Positions 1 to 9,365 are shown, numbered from the stretch's first letter. The stretch is DNA of 64,000 nucleotides from Bacillus sp. P14.5 (GCF_003316765.1 NZ_NIJF01000039.1:39021-103020), one strand, 5' to 3'. Made by a program: numbers and translations. The notes: a model not told the origin generated them from the letters alone.

Positions 1-1489
1 TATTCAAAAGATCAACAAGCGTCTCCTCTCTTGTCTTAGCTGCTTCAGCCACTCCAAAGCTCATAGTGGCTTTAATATAGATATCCTTTATCTTGAGAGG
101 CTTTGTCTCAAGATTCAACCGAATGCGCTCAGCCAGAGACTTCGCTTCTAAACTACTATATCCTTTCAGTCCAAGAACAAATTCCTCACCGCCATAGCGG
201 GCAAAGAGTTCCCCTTTCTTCAACTGTGTTTGACAAATATTCACCACATGAGCGAGCAATTGATCGCCAGTAGTGTGTCCGTACGTATCATTGACCCTTT
301 TAAAATAATCTATATCCATTAAGATGACTGTAAAGGGAGAAGATTCCGTTTTGGCTTCCTCAAATTCCGGATTGCAATGTTGAAAAAAGGCACGGCGGTT
401 ATACACTTGTGTAAGCTCATCATGATAAGCAAGATGCTCTAATTTCAATTGCAGCCGCGTAACCTCTGTAATATCAGTGAATATGATTAAGAGTCCATTG
501 TGCTGGTGGGCCTGCTGAAGCTTGGAAATACGTACTTGGTAGGTGTGTTCCGGCGAACCATCGACCGTGAATCGGAATTCCTGAATACTTGAACCTCCAG
601 CTGATTCATATGGAAAATCATCTACTGAAATGGCACCCCAGATTTTGGTGAATTCCATCCCCAGCATGCTCTTACTCAACCCGGGAAACATCCGCTTTGA
701 TGCTTGATTAAACTCTATCAATCTATGTGATTCGTCCAGCACTACGACTCCATCATTGATACTTTGAAAGATGGCATCTTTCGCAATGGGCATGAGTGTA
801 AACATCCGCGATGAGCTGATAGACCAAAAATAGCAAAGGGACGTTACCCACAAGACCATAGGCACCGGGTCAATTCCAGAAGGAGTCAAACCAACCAAAT
901 AAATAAAAGCTGTAATAATTGGAACGAGTTGGCCGATTATTAATGAAAGCAATTGCGGCCTGTAAGCATTGGCCGTTTCCTTCCAGCGGGAAAGTAATAG
1001 AAGCAATGCCGCAAAAAGGCAGCCAAATGTGTAAAGGCCATGAATCATATACCATTGTCCTATTTCCTGAAGGATGAAGGGTGGTCCCAATTCAGCATCG
1101 ATCTCAAATACTCTGTAATGCAGATGGTGAACATCGTTTGTCGCAACCATTATCAAACTGATAAAAGGAATAGCCAGAAGTGCGGCCCACCTTATAGCAG
1201 TCAGCTTCATCCCTAAATAGCGCAAGATGAACATTAACCCGAGAGCTGGTGAGAAAGGCATGCCCGCATATAGAACAGCGGTCCAAAATTTGATTTCAGG
1301 AAGCGTAGTGGACAAGAGAACAAAGGCAGACCCTACACAATAGATAAAGGTGCATAGTGTATGGAGAATAAACAAGGGTGCAATATTCTTATAGTGAAGG
1401 CGTCTGGCATATACAAATATACACAAATATAAACTGAGAACACTAGAAGTACAAATTAAAGTAATATAAGCTGTCAATTCCGAATTCAC
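1..1489 (-). CDS. Membrane diguanylate cyclase (7TM sensor, PAS, GGDEF), 3' end outside window
   Basis: This gene encodes an integral-membrane sensor with a cyclic-di-GMP synthase output. It is cut by the window start, leaving about 496 codons. The first ~220 residues form several hydrophobic segments like the N-terminal 7TM region of some histidine kinases, followed by a PAS-like domain (about 225-335) and a GGDEF domain with the active-site motif GGEEF near position 185. The GTG start at 1489 is chosen because an AGAGGG ribosome-binding site lies just upstream and the reading frame fits the first membrane helix. No RxxD inhibitory site precedes GGEEF, because the residues there read LKKG, so product inhibition may be absent. 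The signal sensed is unknown. Confidence 0.85.
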   Translation of the reverse strand, partial: MNSELTAYITLICTSSVLSLYLCIFVYARRLHYKNIAPLFILHTLCTFIYCVGSAFVLLSTTLPEIKFWTAVLYAGMPFSPALGLMFILRYLGMKLTAIRWAALLAIPFISLIMVATNDVHHLHYRVFEIDAELGPPFILQEIGQWYMIHGLYTFGCLFAALLLLLSRWKETANAYRPQLLSLIIGQLVPIITAFIYLVGLTPSGIDPVPMVLWVTSLCYFWSISSSRMFTLMPIAKDAIFQSINDGVVVLDESHRLIEFNQASKRMFPGLSKSMLGMEFTKIWGAISVDDFPYESAGGSSIQEFRFTVDGSPEHTYQVRISKLQQAHQHNGLLIIFTDITEVTRLQLKLEHLAYHDELTQVYNRRAFFQHCNPEFEEAKTESSPFTVILMDIDYFKRVNDTYGHTTGDQLLAHVVNICQTQLKKGELFARYGGEEFVLGLKGYSSLEAKSLAERIRLNLETKPLKIKDIYIKATMSFGVAEAAKTREETLVDLLN

Positions 1490-1613
1490 TGTTCCGGCCC
1501 TCTTTTTAGAAGCTTTTTTATTTAATGTAGCACATATGTAAATCAAAGTGGGTGCTTTCTTGAAATTAGTAGGTGGACTAAGAAAAGAGAAGCAGACTTG
1601 CAAAATAATAAAA

Positions 1614-1783
1614 GGCTCTTTCCAAATAAATTGTTGCTATCGGATATCCCCGAATACTTTGGTTTTTCTCTCTTTTCAGGGTGCTGCTCTTTTCTTTGTG
1701 GCTTACCAGGTAATTTCAGAAGTTTTATGGCGTTATCTAAAAAGGTTCTTATTAAAAAGCAACAAGGTTAACGAAAATATCCC
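1614..1783 (+). mobile_element. MITE-like element, copy 1 (degenerate)
   Basis: This is a diverged copy of the window's MITE family. The left end GGCTCTTT, the internal segment GCTCTTTTCTTT...GCTTACCAGG and the right AGCAACAAGGTTAACGAAAA are recognisable, but the terminal AGCC is lost. Short AATAAAA-type direct repeats flank it. It fills most of the spacer between the diguanylate cyclase and mqo, and nothing else is evident there apart from the mqo terminator. Confidence 0.6.
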
Positions 1784-1790
1784 AATAAAA

Positions 1791-1830
1791 AGAACCTTCC
1801 GCTCTGCATCTGCAATAGCTTGAAGGTTCT
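1791..1830 (-). terminator. Rho-independent terminator of mqo
   Basis: A 9-bp stem (1791-1799 with 1822-1830) is followed on the minus strand by a T-rich run. It lies about 20 bp beyond the mqo stop codon. Confidence 0.7.
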
Positions 1831-1847
1831 CATCTTATTCTTATTTA

Positions 1848-3386
1848 TCAGCTCGTCACCTTTTCAATGGACTCCTTATCCAGAGATTTACCCAAAGCAC
1901 TTTTCTTGTCATTGAGTCCAAGTGTTTCGGCTGTAGACTCATGGATTTCACGGAAAAGCTCCGGATTCTCCGACAATAACAGACCATAAGAAGGAATCAT
2001 CTCTTTGATTTTCGGCTCCCACTCTTCCAAGTGCTGCGGGAAGCATTTACCCAAAAGCTCAAGCATGACGTTGACGGCCGTAGAAGCTCCCGGCGATGCA
2101 CCAAGCAAGGCTGCAATTGAGCCATCTGCTGCGCTGACGACTTCTGTACCAAATTGAAGAGTTCCTTTGCCTGTGTCGGTGTCCTTGATTACCTGCACCC
2201 GCTGACCTGCCACCACGATATCCCAATCCTCGGACTTCGCATTGGGAATGAATTCACGCAATTCATCCATGCGCTTTTCATGAGATAACATGACTTGCTG
2301 AATGAGATACTTCGTCAATGCCATTTCTTTGGCGCCTGCTGCCAGCATTGTAAGAACATTATTCGGTTTAACAGAACCAATCAAATCTAGATTTGAACCC
2401 GTTTTCAAGAACTTAGGTGAGAAGCCCGCGAACGGTCCAAAGAGCAGTGATTTTTTGTTGTCGATGTATCTAGTGTCCAAATGCGGAACAGACATCGGAG
2501 GAGCCCCCACCTTGGCTTTTCCGTAGACCTTTCCATGATGCAGAGCTGCGATTTCCGGCTTGTTGCATACAAGGAACAGCCCGCTTACAGGAAAGCCGCC
2601 GATCTGCTTGGATTCAGGGATACCGGTTTTTTGAAGCAATGGCAGACTTCCCCCGCCTCCGCCGATAAAAACGAACTTGGCTGTATGGTATTCAATCTTC
2701 TTACTGTCGATATCGTGTACTTTTACTTCCCACGAACCGTCTCGGGTACGCTTAATATCCTCTACACTATGCTTGTAGTTAATCTCCACATCTTTAGTTT
2801 TCAAGTAATTGAACAGCATGCGTGTCAGCGCACCGAAGTTTACATCCGTTCCAGAATCGATCTTGGTCGCTGCAATTGGCTCATCTGATATACGTCCGTT
2901 CATGATTAGCGGAATCCATTCCTTCAGCTTTTCCGGATCTTCGGAGAATTCCATTCCTTCGAACAAAGGGTTAGTTGAAAGCGCTTTAAATCGATTTTTT
3001 AAAAAATTGATGTTGCTTTCCCCTTGTACCATGCTCATATGAGGAATCGGCATGATGAAATCTTCAGGATTGCTGATCAGGTTGTTTTTTACAAGGAAAG
3101 ACCAAAACTGCCTTGATACCTGGAACTGCTCATTCACTTTGACTGCCTTTGTGATATCGATAGAGCCATCCGGCTTTTCAGTAGTATAATTCAGCTCACA
3201 CAATGCCGCATGGCCTGTCCCGGCATTATTCCATTCATTTGAGCTTTCTTCCCCCGCACTATCCAGCTTCTCAAACACCTTGATATTCCACTGGGGAGCT
3301 AATTCTTTCAATATAGAACCCAATGTTGCACTCATGACTCCGGCACCAATCAAAATAACGTCTGTTTTCGTCTGTAGGTTGCTCAT
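1848..3386 (-). CDS. mqo: Malate:quinone oxidoreductase
   Basis: This FAD-dependent peripheral membrane enzyme oxidises malate to oxaloacetate and passes electrons to the quinone pool, bypassing soluble malate dehydrogenase. The 512-residue protein has the family's usual length. An N-terminal dinucleotide fold ([13 protein letters not shown], about residues 11-23) and a C-terminal [10 protein letters not shown] segment match Mqo. The open frame runs further upstream through a repeat to 3572, but the ATG at 3386 is chosen because an AGGATGGG ribosome-binding site precedes it and homologues begin with the FAD-binding fold. It appears monocistronic, with its own terminator. Confidence 0.95.
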   Translation of the reverse strand: MSNLQTKTDVILIGAGVMSATLGSILKELAPQWNIKVFEKLDSAGEESSNEWNNAGTGHAALCELNYTTEKPDGSIDITKAVKVNEQFQVSRQFWSFLVKNNLISNPEDFIMPIPHMSMVQGESNINFLKNRFKALSTNPLFEGMEFSEDPEKLKEWIPLIMNGRISDEPIAATKIDSGTDVNFGALTRMLFNYLKTKDVEINYKHSVEDIKRTRDGSWEVKVHDIDSKKIEYHTAKFVFIGGGGGSLPLLQKTGIPESKQIGGFPVSGLFLVCNKPEIAALHHGKVYGKAKVGAPPMSVPHLDTRYIDNKKSLLFGPFAGFSPKFLKTGSNLDLIGSVKPNNVLTMLAAGAKEMALTKYLIQQVMLSHEKRMDELREFIPNAKSEDWDIVVAGQRVQVIKDTDTGKGTLQFGTEVVSAADGSIAALLGASPGASTAVNVMLELLGKCFPQHLEEWEPKIKEMIPSYGLLLSENPELFREIHESTAETLGLNDKKSALGKSLDKESIEKVTS

Positions 3387-3474
3387 TATACCCATCCTTA
3401 TCCCTATATTTGTATAGTAGAGCAGGCATTCCTGCTTGGAAGTGTTAGTGTTTTGCATTTTTGTAGAAATTGTT

Positions 3475-3574
3475 GATTTCCGCCACAGGTGCACGACTCC
3501 GCGGGGCGGACGGTGAGACTCACCTGACCCGCTGTTCCCTTCCCGCAGGAGGTCGTACACCCTCCGCTCCAATC
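3475..3574. repeat. GC-rich palindromic repeat, copy a
   Basis: This is a full but diverged copy of the GC-rich intergenic repeat that opens with GATTTCCGC and closes with CCGCTCCAATC. Its arms (GACTCCGCGGGG and CCCGCAGGAGGTCG) can pair into a long hairpin. It occupies much of the 560-bp spacer between mqo and the PadR gene. The rest of that spacer is AT-rich and I see no gene in it. Confidence 0.75.
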
Positions 3575-3909
3575 ATCTATATAACACAAGATACAAGATA
3601 AAATAACCAAAAAACATCTTTTAATAATTATAACTTTATTTATAGTATATTTAAATAATTTCCAGAATTAAAATAACAGTGGTTATCTGATAATTATAGA
3701 CTATTCCGGCGTGATTGTAAAAAGCTGTATCTGTGTAGTTTGGATAGTTAAGAATTAGTATCCACTAGCTGCGCTCCACCTCAGTATAAAAATCTCATCC
3801 AAACTAATCACAATTTATTTGAATAATAACTTGGCCCCCACTCAAGTTCTGCTAAGTTTTTATTATTTTGAAAACCAATTTGCATTCCAAGAATCTTTTC
3901 AGTATTATA

Positions 3910-3937
3910 TATCTAAATGATACATATCTTTTAGATA
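3910..3937 (+). promoter_or_regulatory. Probable PadR autoregulatory operator
   Basis: A perfect 8-bp inverted repeat, TATCTAAA...TTTAGATA, has arms 20 bp apart (start to start), which is about two helical turns. It lies 12 bp upstream of the PadR-family start codon. PadR regulators commonly repress their own operon from such a site, so the assignment is inference from position and symmetry. Confidence 0.45.
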
Positions 3938-3948
3938 GGTGGGTGACT

Positions 3949-4506
3949 ATGAAAAAATACAATGATACAACGTACGCGATTTTAGGAATCCTGACGACCG
4001 AGTGTAAAACGGGGTATGCCATTAAGCAGCTTATCGATAACAGCTTGAGCCATTTCTGGAAAATCAGTTACGGCCAAATTTATCCTGCCCTGAAACTCAT
4101 TGTTGAGGAAGGTCTGGCGGAAATCAAGGAGTCTTCGACACCGGGCAAAAGGGACAAAAATGAATACTACCTTACCAAGAAAGGCAAAGAAACCTTAAAA
4201 AGCTGGCTGGAGGAGCCTATTGAACAACTGCCCGTCGAGCGAAACGAAATTTTGCTGAAATTGTTTTTCAGCCAGCATCAGTCAAAAGAGAACACCCGCT
4301 TACTCCTGTTAAATTATAAGCAGGATTTAGAAAAACGTTACAACACCTATATAACGATCGAACAATCTATTAGCGCCCAGCATGCCCATGATAGAGATGC
4401 TGCCTATTGGCTGTTTACATTGGATTACGGCAAAAGGGTAACAAAAGCTGCTGTCGAATGGTGCGAGGCTGCTTTGGATAAGTTTGAAGAAATGAGGGGG
4501 CTGTAA
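3949..4506 (+). CDS. PadR-family transcriptional regulator
   Basis: This 185-residue protein has an N-terminal winged-helix PadR domain (about residues 5-85, with the family pattern YAILGILTTECKTGYAIKQL) and a C-terminal dimerisation region of the Vir/PadR-C type. The ATG at 3949 is preferred over an upstream in-frame start because an AGGTGGG ribosome-binding site precedes it and homologues begin at the winged helix. Its stop overlaps the start of the next gene (TAATG), so the two form one translationally coupled operon. An inverted repeat immediately upstream is a likely operator. The effector is unknown. Confidence 0.9.
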   Translation: MKKYNDTTYAILGILTTECKTGYAIKQLIDNSLSHFWKISYGQIYPALKLIVEEGLAEIKESSTPGKRDKNEYYLTKKGKETLKSWLEEPIEQLPVERNEILLKLFFSQHQSKENTRLLLLNYKQDLEKRYNTYITIEQSISAQHAHDRDAAYWLFTLDYGKRVTKAAVEWCEAALDKFEEMRGL

Positions 4507-4979
4507 TGAGAAATCAAATTTTAAATGGACGCCATACGGCTGAAAACGGCGAAGATATTGTCGTGTTTATCATCGGGATGAGGATCAATAAACCCTTGGC
4601 GGTTCATAAATGGCTGCCTGTATTAAAAGCAATGCCTGGCATGATTCAGGAGCTTTATTCCAATAAAGAGGAACTGGGATTTTTATCAATGGAGAGTTAT
4701 TTTGGACTTAGAACGACTTCTATGATTCAATATTGGCGTTCGATGGATGACCTGCTGGCCTATGCCCATAATGACAAGCATTTGACTGCCTGGAAAAACT
4801 TCAATAAAAAGATCGGCAGCAATGGAGCGGTTGGCATTTATCATGAAACTTATCAATTAAAGAGCGGGAACTATGAATCCATCTATGGCAATATGCCCCG
4901 CTATGGCTTAGGAAAAGCCTTGAAGCATACTCCAATTTCTTCAGGGAGAAACACTGCCCGGGAGCGGATTGGATCATAG
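4506..4979 (+). CDS. DUF4188 domain-containing protein
   Basis: This 157-residue protein matches the DUF4188 family by its pattern (GMRINKPLAVHKWLPVLKAM near the N-terminus, YWRSMDDLLAYAH in the middle). The family has a ferredoxin-like fold related to small monooxygenases or dehydratases, but no reaction is established. It overlaps the PadR gene stop codon by one base and a GAGGGGG ribosome-binding site precedes it, so it is very probably the regulated target of that PadR protein. Function remains unassigned. Confidence 0.85.
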   Translation: MRNQILNGRHTAENGEDIVVFIIGMRINKPLAVHKWLPVLKAMPGMIQELYSNKEELGFLSMESYFGLRTTSMIQYWRSMDDLLAYAHNDKHLTAWKNFNKKIGSNGAVGIYHETYQLKSGNYESIYGNMPRYGLGKALKHTPISSGRNTARERIGS

Positions 4980-5038
4980 TGCGGTAACAAAGCGCACCCG
5001 AGTCTGCCTCGATGCCCTTTGCCTATCTGCACTGACAG

Positions 5039-5761
5039 TTACCAAAATCCTGCACTTTCCATAAGCAAGTATCCCCCTGTGAACAATAGGATGAGATAAG
5101 TGAAGATACGAAAAACTTTTTGATTAATGGCTTTAAACAACAGCTGCCCTATATACAATCCAGCGAATACTAAAGGCAATGCCCATAAACTTGATATCCA
5201 GACTGTTGAACTCGTACCGGCAAAGATAATTTGAAACACTAAACTGCCCAGGTAGATAAATAAGTAAAAGGCGAGTGTGGTCCCTCTCAATGTCTCTTTT
5301 TTGGTTTCGGTTCCTGAAAAATATAATAATAATGGCGGCCCCGGCATTCCTATACTAGTTGTCAATAATCCTGAGAGCCCGCCAACCAGTACGTCTTTTC
5401 CTTTATTCTGAACCATCCGGAATCGAATGATCAGCATAAAGGTTAAAACTAAAATGACAATGCTTACCCCAAGCTTCAATTTCTCTATTTCTAATAGCAT
5501 GAAAATCATGATTCCGATGGGCAGCCCAATGATACTTCCCGCAACAAACCTTTTCAGAATGCCAAAATCTACATCACGCCTAATCTTCATTATTAAAGCA
5601 CTTGAAATAAAGAAAGATAACAGCAGGTTTATCTGAATGGCTTCAGCTGGTGAAAATATGAGTAAAAGAAACGGCGTTGCCAGGATAGAAAACCCAAAGC
5701 CGGTACTAGTCTGCAGTACAGAGGCCGCTAGAATAATGATAATGAATGTGATGATTTCCAT
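5039..5761 (-). CDS. TauE/SafE family sulfite or anion exporter-like permease
   Basis: This 240-residue, very hydrophobic protein has about eight predicted membrane segments and the family's two repeated halves, including the N-terminal QTSTGFGFSILATPFLLL and the central GGLSGLLTTSIGMPGPPLLLYF motif. TauE/SafE proteins move sulfite, sulfoacetate or other organic anions. The substrate here cannot be inferred because the gene stands alone and convergent to the PadR operon. An AGGT ribosome-binding site lies just upstream of the ATG. Confidence 0.88.
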   Translation of the reverse strand: MEIITFIIIILAASVLQTSTGFGFSILATPFLLLIFSPAEAIQINLLLSFFISSALIMKIRRDVDFGILKRFVAGSIIGLPIGIMIFMLLEIEKLKLGVSIVILVLTFMLIIRFRMVQNKGKDVLVGGLSGLLTTSIGMPGPPLLLYFSGTETKKETLRGTTLAFYLFIYLGSLVFQIIFAGTSSTVWISSLWALPLVFAGLYIGQLLFKAINQKVFRIFTYLILLFTGGYLLMESAGFW

Positions 5762-5984
5762 AAAAAAACCTGCTTTCCTTTAAACCTTACCAGCTATCCC
5801 TTCTCTACTAAGTCTACCATTACATAGGTTAGCATATTTTTGCTTCCCATTACGTTTGCCAGTCCAAATATCACTGAATTGCTGCACCCCCTATTCTATG
5901 TTTCTTATCAATTAATCCGTTCCTGCGAGCCCCCTCCCCCATATTGTTTTCCCTTAAGAATCCGTCTAAAAAGCACTTTTAACT

Positions 5985-6011
5985 GTTTCAACTTACCAGG
6001 AAAAGGGGTAT
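5985..6011 (+). promoter_or_regulatory. Candidate sigma-B promoter upstream of the VWA lipoprotein gene
   Basis: GTTTCA (5985-5990), a 15-bp spacer and GGGTAT (6006-6011) match the general-stress sigma-B consensus well. The site lies about 95 bp upstream of the lipoprotein start. The rest of the 344-bp spacer 5762-6105 shows no gene. The call rests on motif match alone. Confidence 0.4.
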
Positions 6012-6105
6012 TTTTTAACAGATAAATGAAACATTTTACAATTTTATACGTAATAACTGGAAACGATCGCAAACATCCAGACTAGTTATGGAAGGAGAAA
6101 AACAG

Positions 6106-7509
6106 ATGAAAAAAAGAGTATGGCTTTCTGCCATAATGTTGAGCCTGGCCCTTGCAGCCTGCCAGAATGAACAGACCGCCCCGGGGGAAACAAAAAATGA
6201 ATCCGAAGGTCCGACAGCTGAAGATACGCAGGATCAGGAAGCTGAGCAGGCAGCGGCAGAACCTGCTGGCGCGCTGGAAGAACTGGAAGAAATGGATCTT
6301 CCTCCGCTTCCCGAAAAACCTCAGGATTTTGTTCAGCAGGGAACCGGACTTTTAAATAATGAAGCGGTTGGCGGGGGTGAGGAATCACAGGCAGCCTTCC
6401 TGGAGTTATTCGGTGATATTCCCGCACTGCCCGAGGATGCTTCACAAGAAGAAATGGAATTATACTATCAGTACATTCATACCATCACGAAAGTAAGCCT
6501 GCCCGACCCATCCGGCGTCTTGGATGCGGCAAGGTTCGATATGGAAGGAATGCCCGAAGCCGACCGGCGCTATGAATTTAAAGATAGCTATAATATTGAA
6601 ATCATTTTGGATGCCAGCGGATCAATGGGGGCTGACGCTGGCGGAGAAACCCGGATGGAGCAGGCAAAGCGGGAAATTCAGAACTTCCTTGCTTCAGCAC
6701 CAGAAGAAGCGAACGTTTCACTGCGTGTCTATGGACATGAAGGAACAGGAGATGACGCTGATAAAGAGATGTCTTGTACTGCCATAGAGGAAGTGTATGA
6801 ACGGGGTCCCTATGATGAAGGGGCATTCCAGGAAGCCCTGGATCAATTTGAACCTGCAGGCTGGACACCCATTGCCGGCGCACTGGAATCAGCTGCAGAC
6901 AGCTTCGAAGGCTTGGACGGAGAGCAAAACACCAATTTAATATATCTCGTCAGTGACGGCATTGAAACTTGTGATGGCAACCCTGTCACAGCAGCAAAAA
7001 GCTTCGCTGGAAGCAATATTTCCCCTATTATTAATGTCATTGGCTTTAACGCAGATTCAGAAGCACAGCAGCAGCTTAAGGAAGTAGCAAAAGAAGCAGG
7101 AGGAGCCTACGCGAATGTCAATAATGCTGAAGGCTTGCGCGATGAATTCGAAAGGACCGGTGATATTCTTCAAAAATGGAAGCAATGGAGAGTCGGTGCC
7201 TTGAACAACCGAAACTGGACCAGCGTACATGCCATGGTGGACATCAATAATTTCAGCATTGCATGGAACAACAATGCCAGAGCACAGGTTAATTCAGAAT
7301 ACAACGCGATGACCGTGCTGATGGAAGAAGAAAAAATCACCTATGATCAGCTCGGTCCTTTGAAAGACCTGGCTACTGCCAACTATGATAAGGCACTGGA
7401 AGCAGGCAGTAAATTTTATGACGAGCTTCAGCAAATCAAAGACGAAGGCATCGAAGGAATGGACCAGATGATAGAAGATGCCCGTCCTGATGAAGAGTCA
7501 GGGAGTTAA
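6106..7509 (+). CDS. VWA domain-containing lipoprotein
   Basis: This 467-residue protein is a probable surface-anchored lipoprotein. A signal peptide ends in the lipobox LAAC (Cys19), followed by a low-complexity acidic and Ala/Glu-rich linker to about residue 65. A von Willebrand A domain begins near residue 160, with the metal-ion MIDAS motif DASGSMG starting at residue 169. The ATG at 6106 is chosen because a GAAGGAG ribosome-binding site sits 8 bp upstream, whereas the in-frame ATG at 6088 overlaps that site. The C-terminal ~120 residues are unrecognised. It stands alone. The partner or ligand is unknown. Confidence 0.88.
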   Translation: MKKRVWLSAIMLSLALAACQNEQTAPGETKNESEGPTAEDTQDQEAEQAAAEPAGALEELEEMDLPPLPEKPQDFVQQGTGLLNNEAVGGGEESQAAFLELFGDIPALPEDASQEEMELYYQYIHTITKVSLPDPSGVLDAARFDMEGMPEADRRYEFKDSYNIEIILDASGSMGADAGGETRMEQAKREIQNFLASAPEEANVSLRVYGHEGTGDDADKEMSCTAIEEVYERGPYDEGAFQEALDQFEPAGWTPIAGALESAADSFEGLDGEQNTNLIYLVSDGIETCDGNPVTAAKSFAGSNISPIINVIGFNADSEAQQQLKEVAKEAGGAYANVNNAEGLRDEFERTGDILQKWKQWRVGALNNRNWTSVHAMVDINNFSIAWNNNARAQVNSEYNAMTVLMEEEKITYDQLGPLKDLATANYDKALEAGSKFYDELQQIKDEGIEGMDQMIEDARPDEESGS

Positions 7510-7676
7510 AAATTTATAAAATGGTGTTGTATAATTTCTGGTGAATTTATTGTCAACAGCCGCTTTTTCGCTAGAGAGAAGTTCTGATGACACCAATAGA
7601 AAAACCGGTCCTTAAAACGAGGCCACTGAAAATCTGCTGATTTTAGAATATCACTTTGATTAATAGGGCTGTTTTC

Positions 7677-7830
7677 GCATATAATGATGCTTTTGGATAT
7701 CCCTGGATACTAAGGTTTTTATCTCTTAACGGAGTGAGAAGCTCTTTTCTTTCTTGCTTACCAGGGGAATTCCGGTGAGTTATAGCATTAGCTTACGAAA
7801 AAAATAGCAACAAAGTTTACGAAAAGAGCC
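7677..7830 (+). mobile_element. MITE-like element, copy 2
   Basis: This element runs from GGCTGTTTTCGCAT to TTTACGAAAAGAGCC and is shorter than full copies (154 bp). It is flanked by ATTAATAG and ATTAATAA, a one-mismatch 8-bp target duplication. It lies in a 1.1-kb gene-free stretch (7510-8653) that also holds a terminator-like hairpin, a fragment of the GC-rich repeat, hairpin array A and a possible gene remnant. Confidence 0.8.
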
Positions 7831-7841
7831 ATTAATAAAGA

Positions 7842-7879
7842 AAAAAGCTGACTCTAAAAGGAAAAAGAGTCGGCTTTTT
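7842..7879 (+). terminator. Strong terminator-like hairpin
   Basis: A 13-bp stem (7842-7854 with 7867-7879, one G-T pair) is followed by a T run on the plus strand and preceded by an A run, so it could work in both directions. It is 330 bp beyond the lipoprotein stop and separated from it by the MITE, which may have displaced it from the gene end. Confidence 0.6.
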
Positions 7880-8094
7880 TCTTCATAATGCTTATCCTTT
7901 AGCTCCCCAAAATAAAGGATTAGTCGACTAAATCGATTTTTCAGGAAGTCTATTGTCCTAAGGAACTAGGATATTTAAAGATCCATATACTTACTGAACA
8001 TCATTGTTAGATGTAGGATCATTGGAGACGCCGACCTATATTGACGGTTCAATTAATTGAGCTTAGTCTTCTTTTTCTCAACATTGATTAGAGT

Positions 8095-8135
8095 GGAAGT
8101 TACACGACCTCTTGCGGGACTAGCGGGCGTCAAAA
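8095..8135. repeat. Fragment of the GC-rich palindromic repeat
   Basis: The segment GACCTCTTGCGGGACTAGCG and its flanks match one end of the GC-rich repeat found complete at 34.6, 40.8 and 44.2 kb. The other arm is missing. Confidence 0.5.
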
Positions 8136-8153
8136 GCGCGCTTGCTCTTCCCC

Positions 8154-8346
8154 AAATAGAGGGAGAAATTCCCCTTATTTAATAAAAACCACTAAAAATA
8201 GCTTAAATAAAGGGAGAAATTCCCCTTATTTGTCTCAAACCATTAGAATATAGGTGCTTTTTCTTTATATAAGGGGAAAAATTCCCTCTATTTACCTTCA
8301 AAATGAGTTTCAATCAGCCATTAAGGGGAAAATCTCCCCTTATTTT
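8154..8346. repeat. Hairpin array A (four units)
   Basis: Four near-palindromes of about 25-28 bp are built on AAGGGGA...TCCCCTT with AT-rich outer arms. They start near 8154, 8205, 8266 and 8321, giving spacings of about 51, 61 and 55 bp. The spacer sequences differ from one another, but the palindromes are conserved with arm-swapping changes between AGGGAG and AGGGGA types. No coding potential or protein-binding match was recognised. Confidence 0.7.
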
Positions 8347-8374
8347 TCTGATAGCTCGCCGGGGTCATATAACC

Positions 8375-8518
8375 TCAAGAGAATAAAGGAAAATATCCTT
8401 TACTGGACTTTTTCATGGCCTCCTTAAAACCCCCGGCTTCTTCTTTTGTGCTCATTCTTAAAAGCTCAGGTACTTTGACCATTTCCCCCGTGATTTGAAC
8501 CCCATACTTCGAGTTACA
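8375..8518 (-). pseudogene. Possible gene remnant (about 47 codons)
   Basis: A short open frame on the minus strand without a start codon reads as plausible protein (for example VKVPELLRMSTKEEAGGFKE) and ends at a stop at 8375. It might be the C-terminus of a decayed gene. Against this, its last dozen codons lie in sequence that resembles the repeat at 11.87-11.91 kb. I do not recognise the family, and the call is weak. Confidence 0.2.
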
Positions 8519-8653
8519 CTACAGGCCCATAGAATCCTACTGAACATATAATTCAAGAGATGCATATAGTATTTGAGGAGATGGAAACTCTTAGTTTCAA
8601 TATCTTTCATAGAATTTGTTATTTAAACGAACGTGGAAAGGAGAGATATCACA

Positions 8654-9253
8654 GTGAACATCAGTTTTTTAAGCCCTGCCTATAATAGCGCTCAATGGAT
8701 CAAAACCATGCTTGATAGTATTCCGAAAGACTATGCTTTTGAAATTCTAATCTGTGATGATGGTTCTACTGATAATACATTAGAAATACTAGAAGACTAC
8801 AAAAAGGGATGCCCTCAGTTAAAGATCTTAATCAACGAGGAAAACATAGGGGCAAGCCATTCATATAACCGGCTGATTGCCGAAGCAGCCGGGGATTATA
8901 TTGCAATCATTGACAGCGACGATATGTATCTTCCTACGATCAAAGATGTGTTGAAACAAGTGGACGGAGAATATGATATTTATTATTACAATATGCTTCG
9001 AAAAGATGGTCAGGCAATCATAAAAAGAGAAACAGATGGTTACGGATGGCCAGGTCAATTTAAAATCATCAGAAGAAGCTTTATTGGTGATGCTCATTTC
9101 ACAGTAAGAAAGGAATATGCTGGTGACTGGGATTTCAACAGAGCCTTGGTTGATAAAAAACCTAAATGTAAATATACAAACATATTTGCCTATTGGTACA
9201 ATTTCCCACGGGAAGATTCTGAGTACTTTTTACATCTAAGAGGATTGAAATAA
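8654..9253 (+). CDS. Small family 2 glycosyltransferase
   Basis: This 199-residue protein is a GT-A fold sugar transferase. The N-terminal SFLSPAYNSAQWI strand, the ICDDGSTDNT nucleotide-binding motif and the DSDD metal-binding motif are all visible. The GTG at 8654 is chosen because GAAAGGAG lies 10 bp upstream. An upstream in-frame GTG at 8633 lies before that ribosome-binding site. It is shorter than typical GT2 enzymes (250-350 residues) and lacks membrane segments. It stands alone, so the acceptor is unknown. Confidence 0.85.
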   Translation: MNISFLSPAYNSAQWIKTMLDSIPKDYAFEILICDDGSTDNTLEILEDYKKGCPQLKILINEENIGASHSYNRLIAEAAGDYIAIIDSDDMYLPTIKDVLKQVDGEYDIYYYNMLRKDGQAIIKRETDGYGWPGQFKIIRRSFIGDAHFTVRKEYAGDWDFNRALVDKKPKCKYTNIFAYWYNFPREDSEYFLHLRGLK

Positions 9254-9365
9254 ATCTGTGTTAGTTAAATCTGACGAAAAGTATTCAATCACTAATTTAA
9301 AGTACATCCGGTAAGACATGTTCATTCCTCTTTCAACTGCCCCTCTGTTACAACAACTCCATAAG

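Noticed and set aside
1548..1823. 91-codon plus-strand frame
   Set aside because: It lies across MITE copy 1 and the mqo terminator and has no ribosome-binding site.
5840..6025. 61-codon plus-strand frame upstream of the VWA lipoprotein
   Set aside because: No ribosome-binding site, no recognisable protein pattern, and it overlaps the candidate sigma-B promoter.
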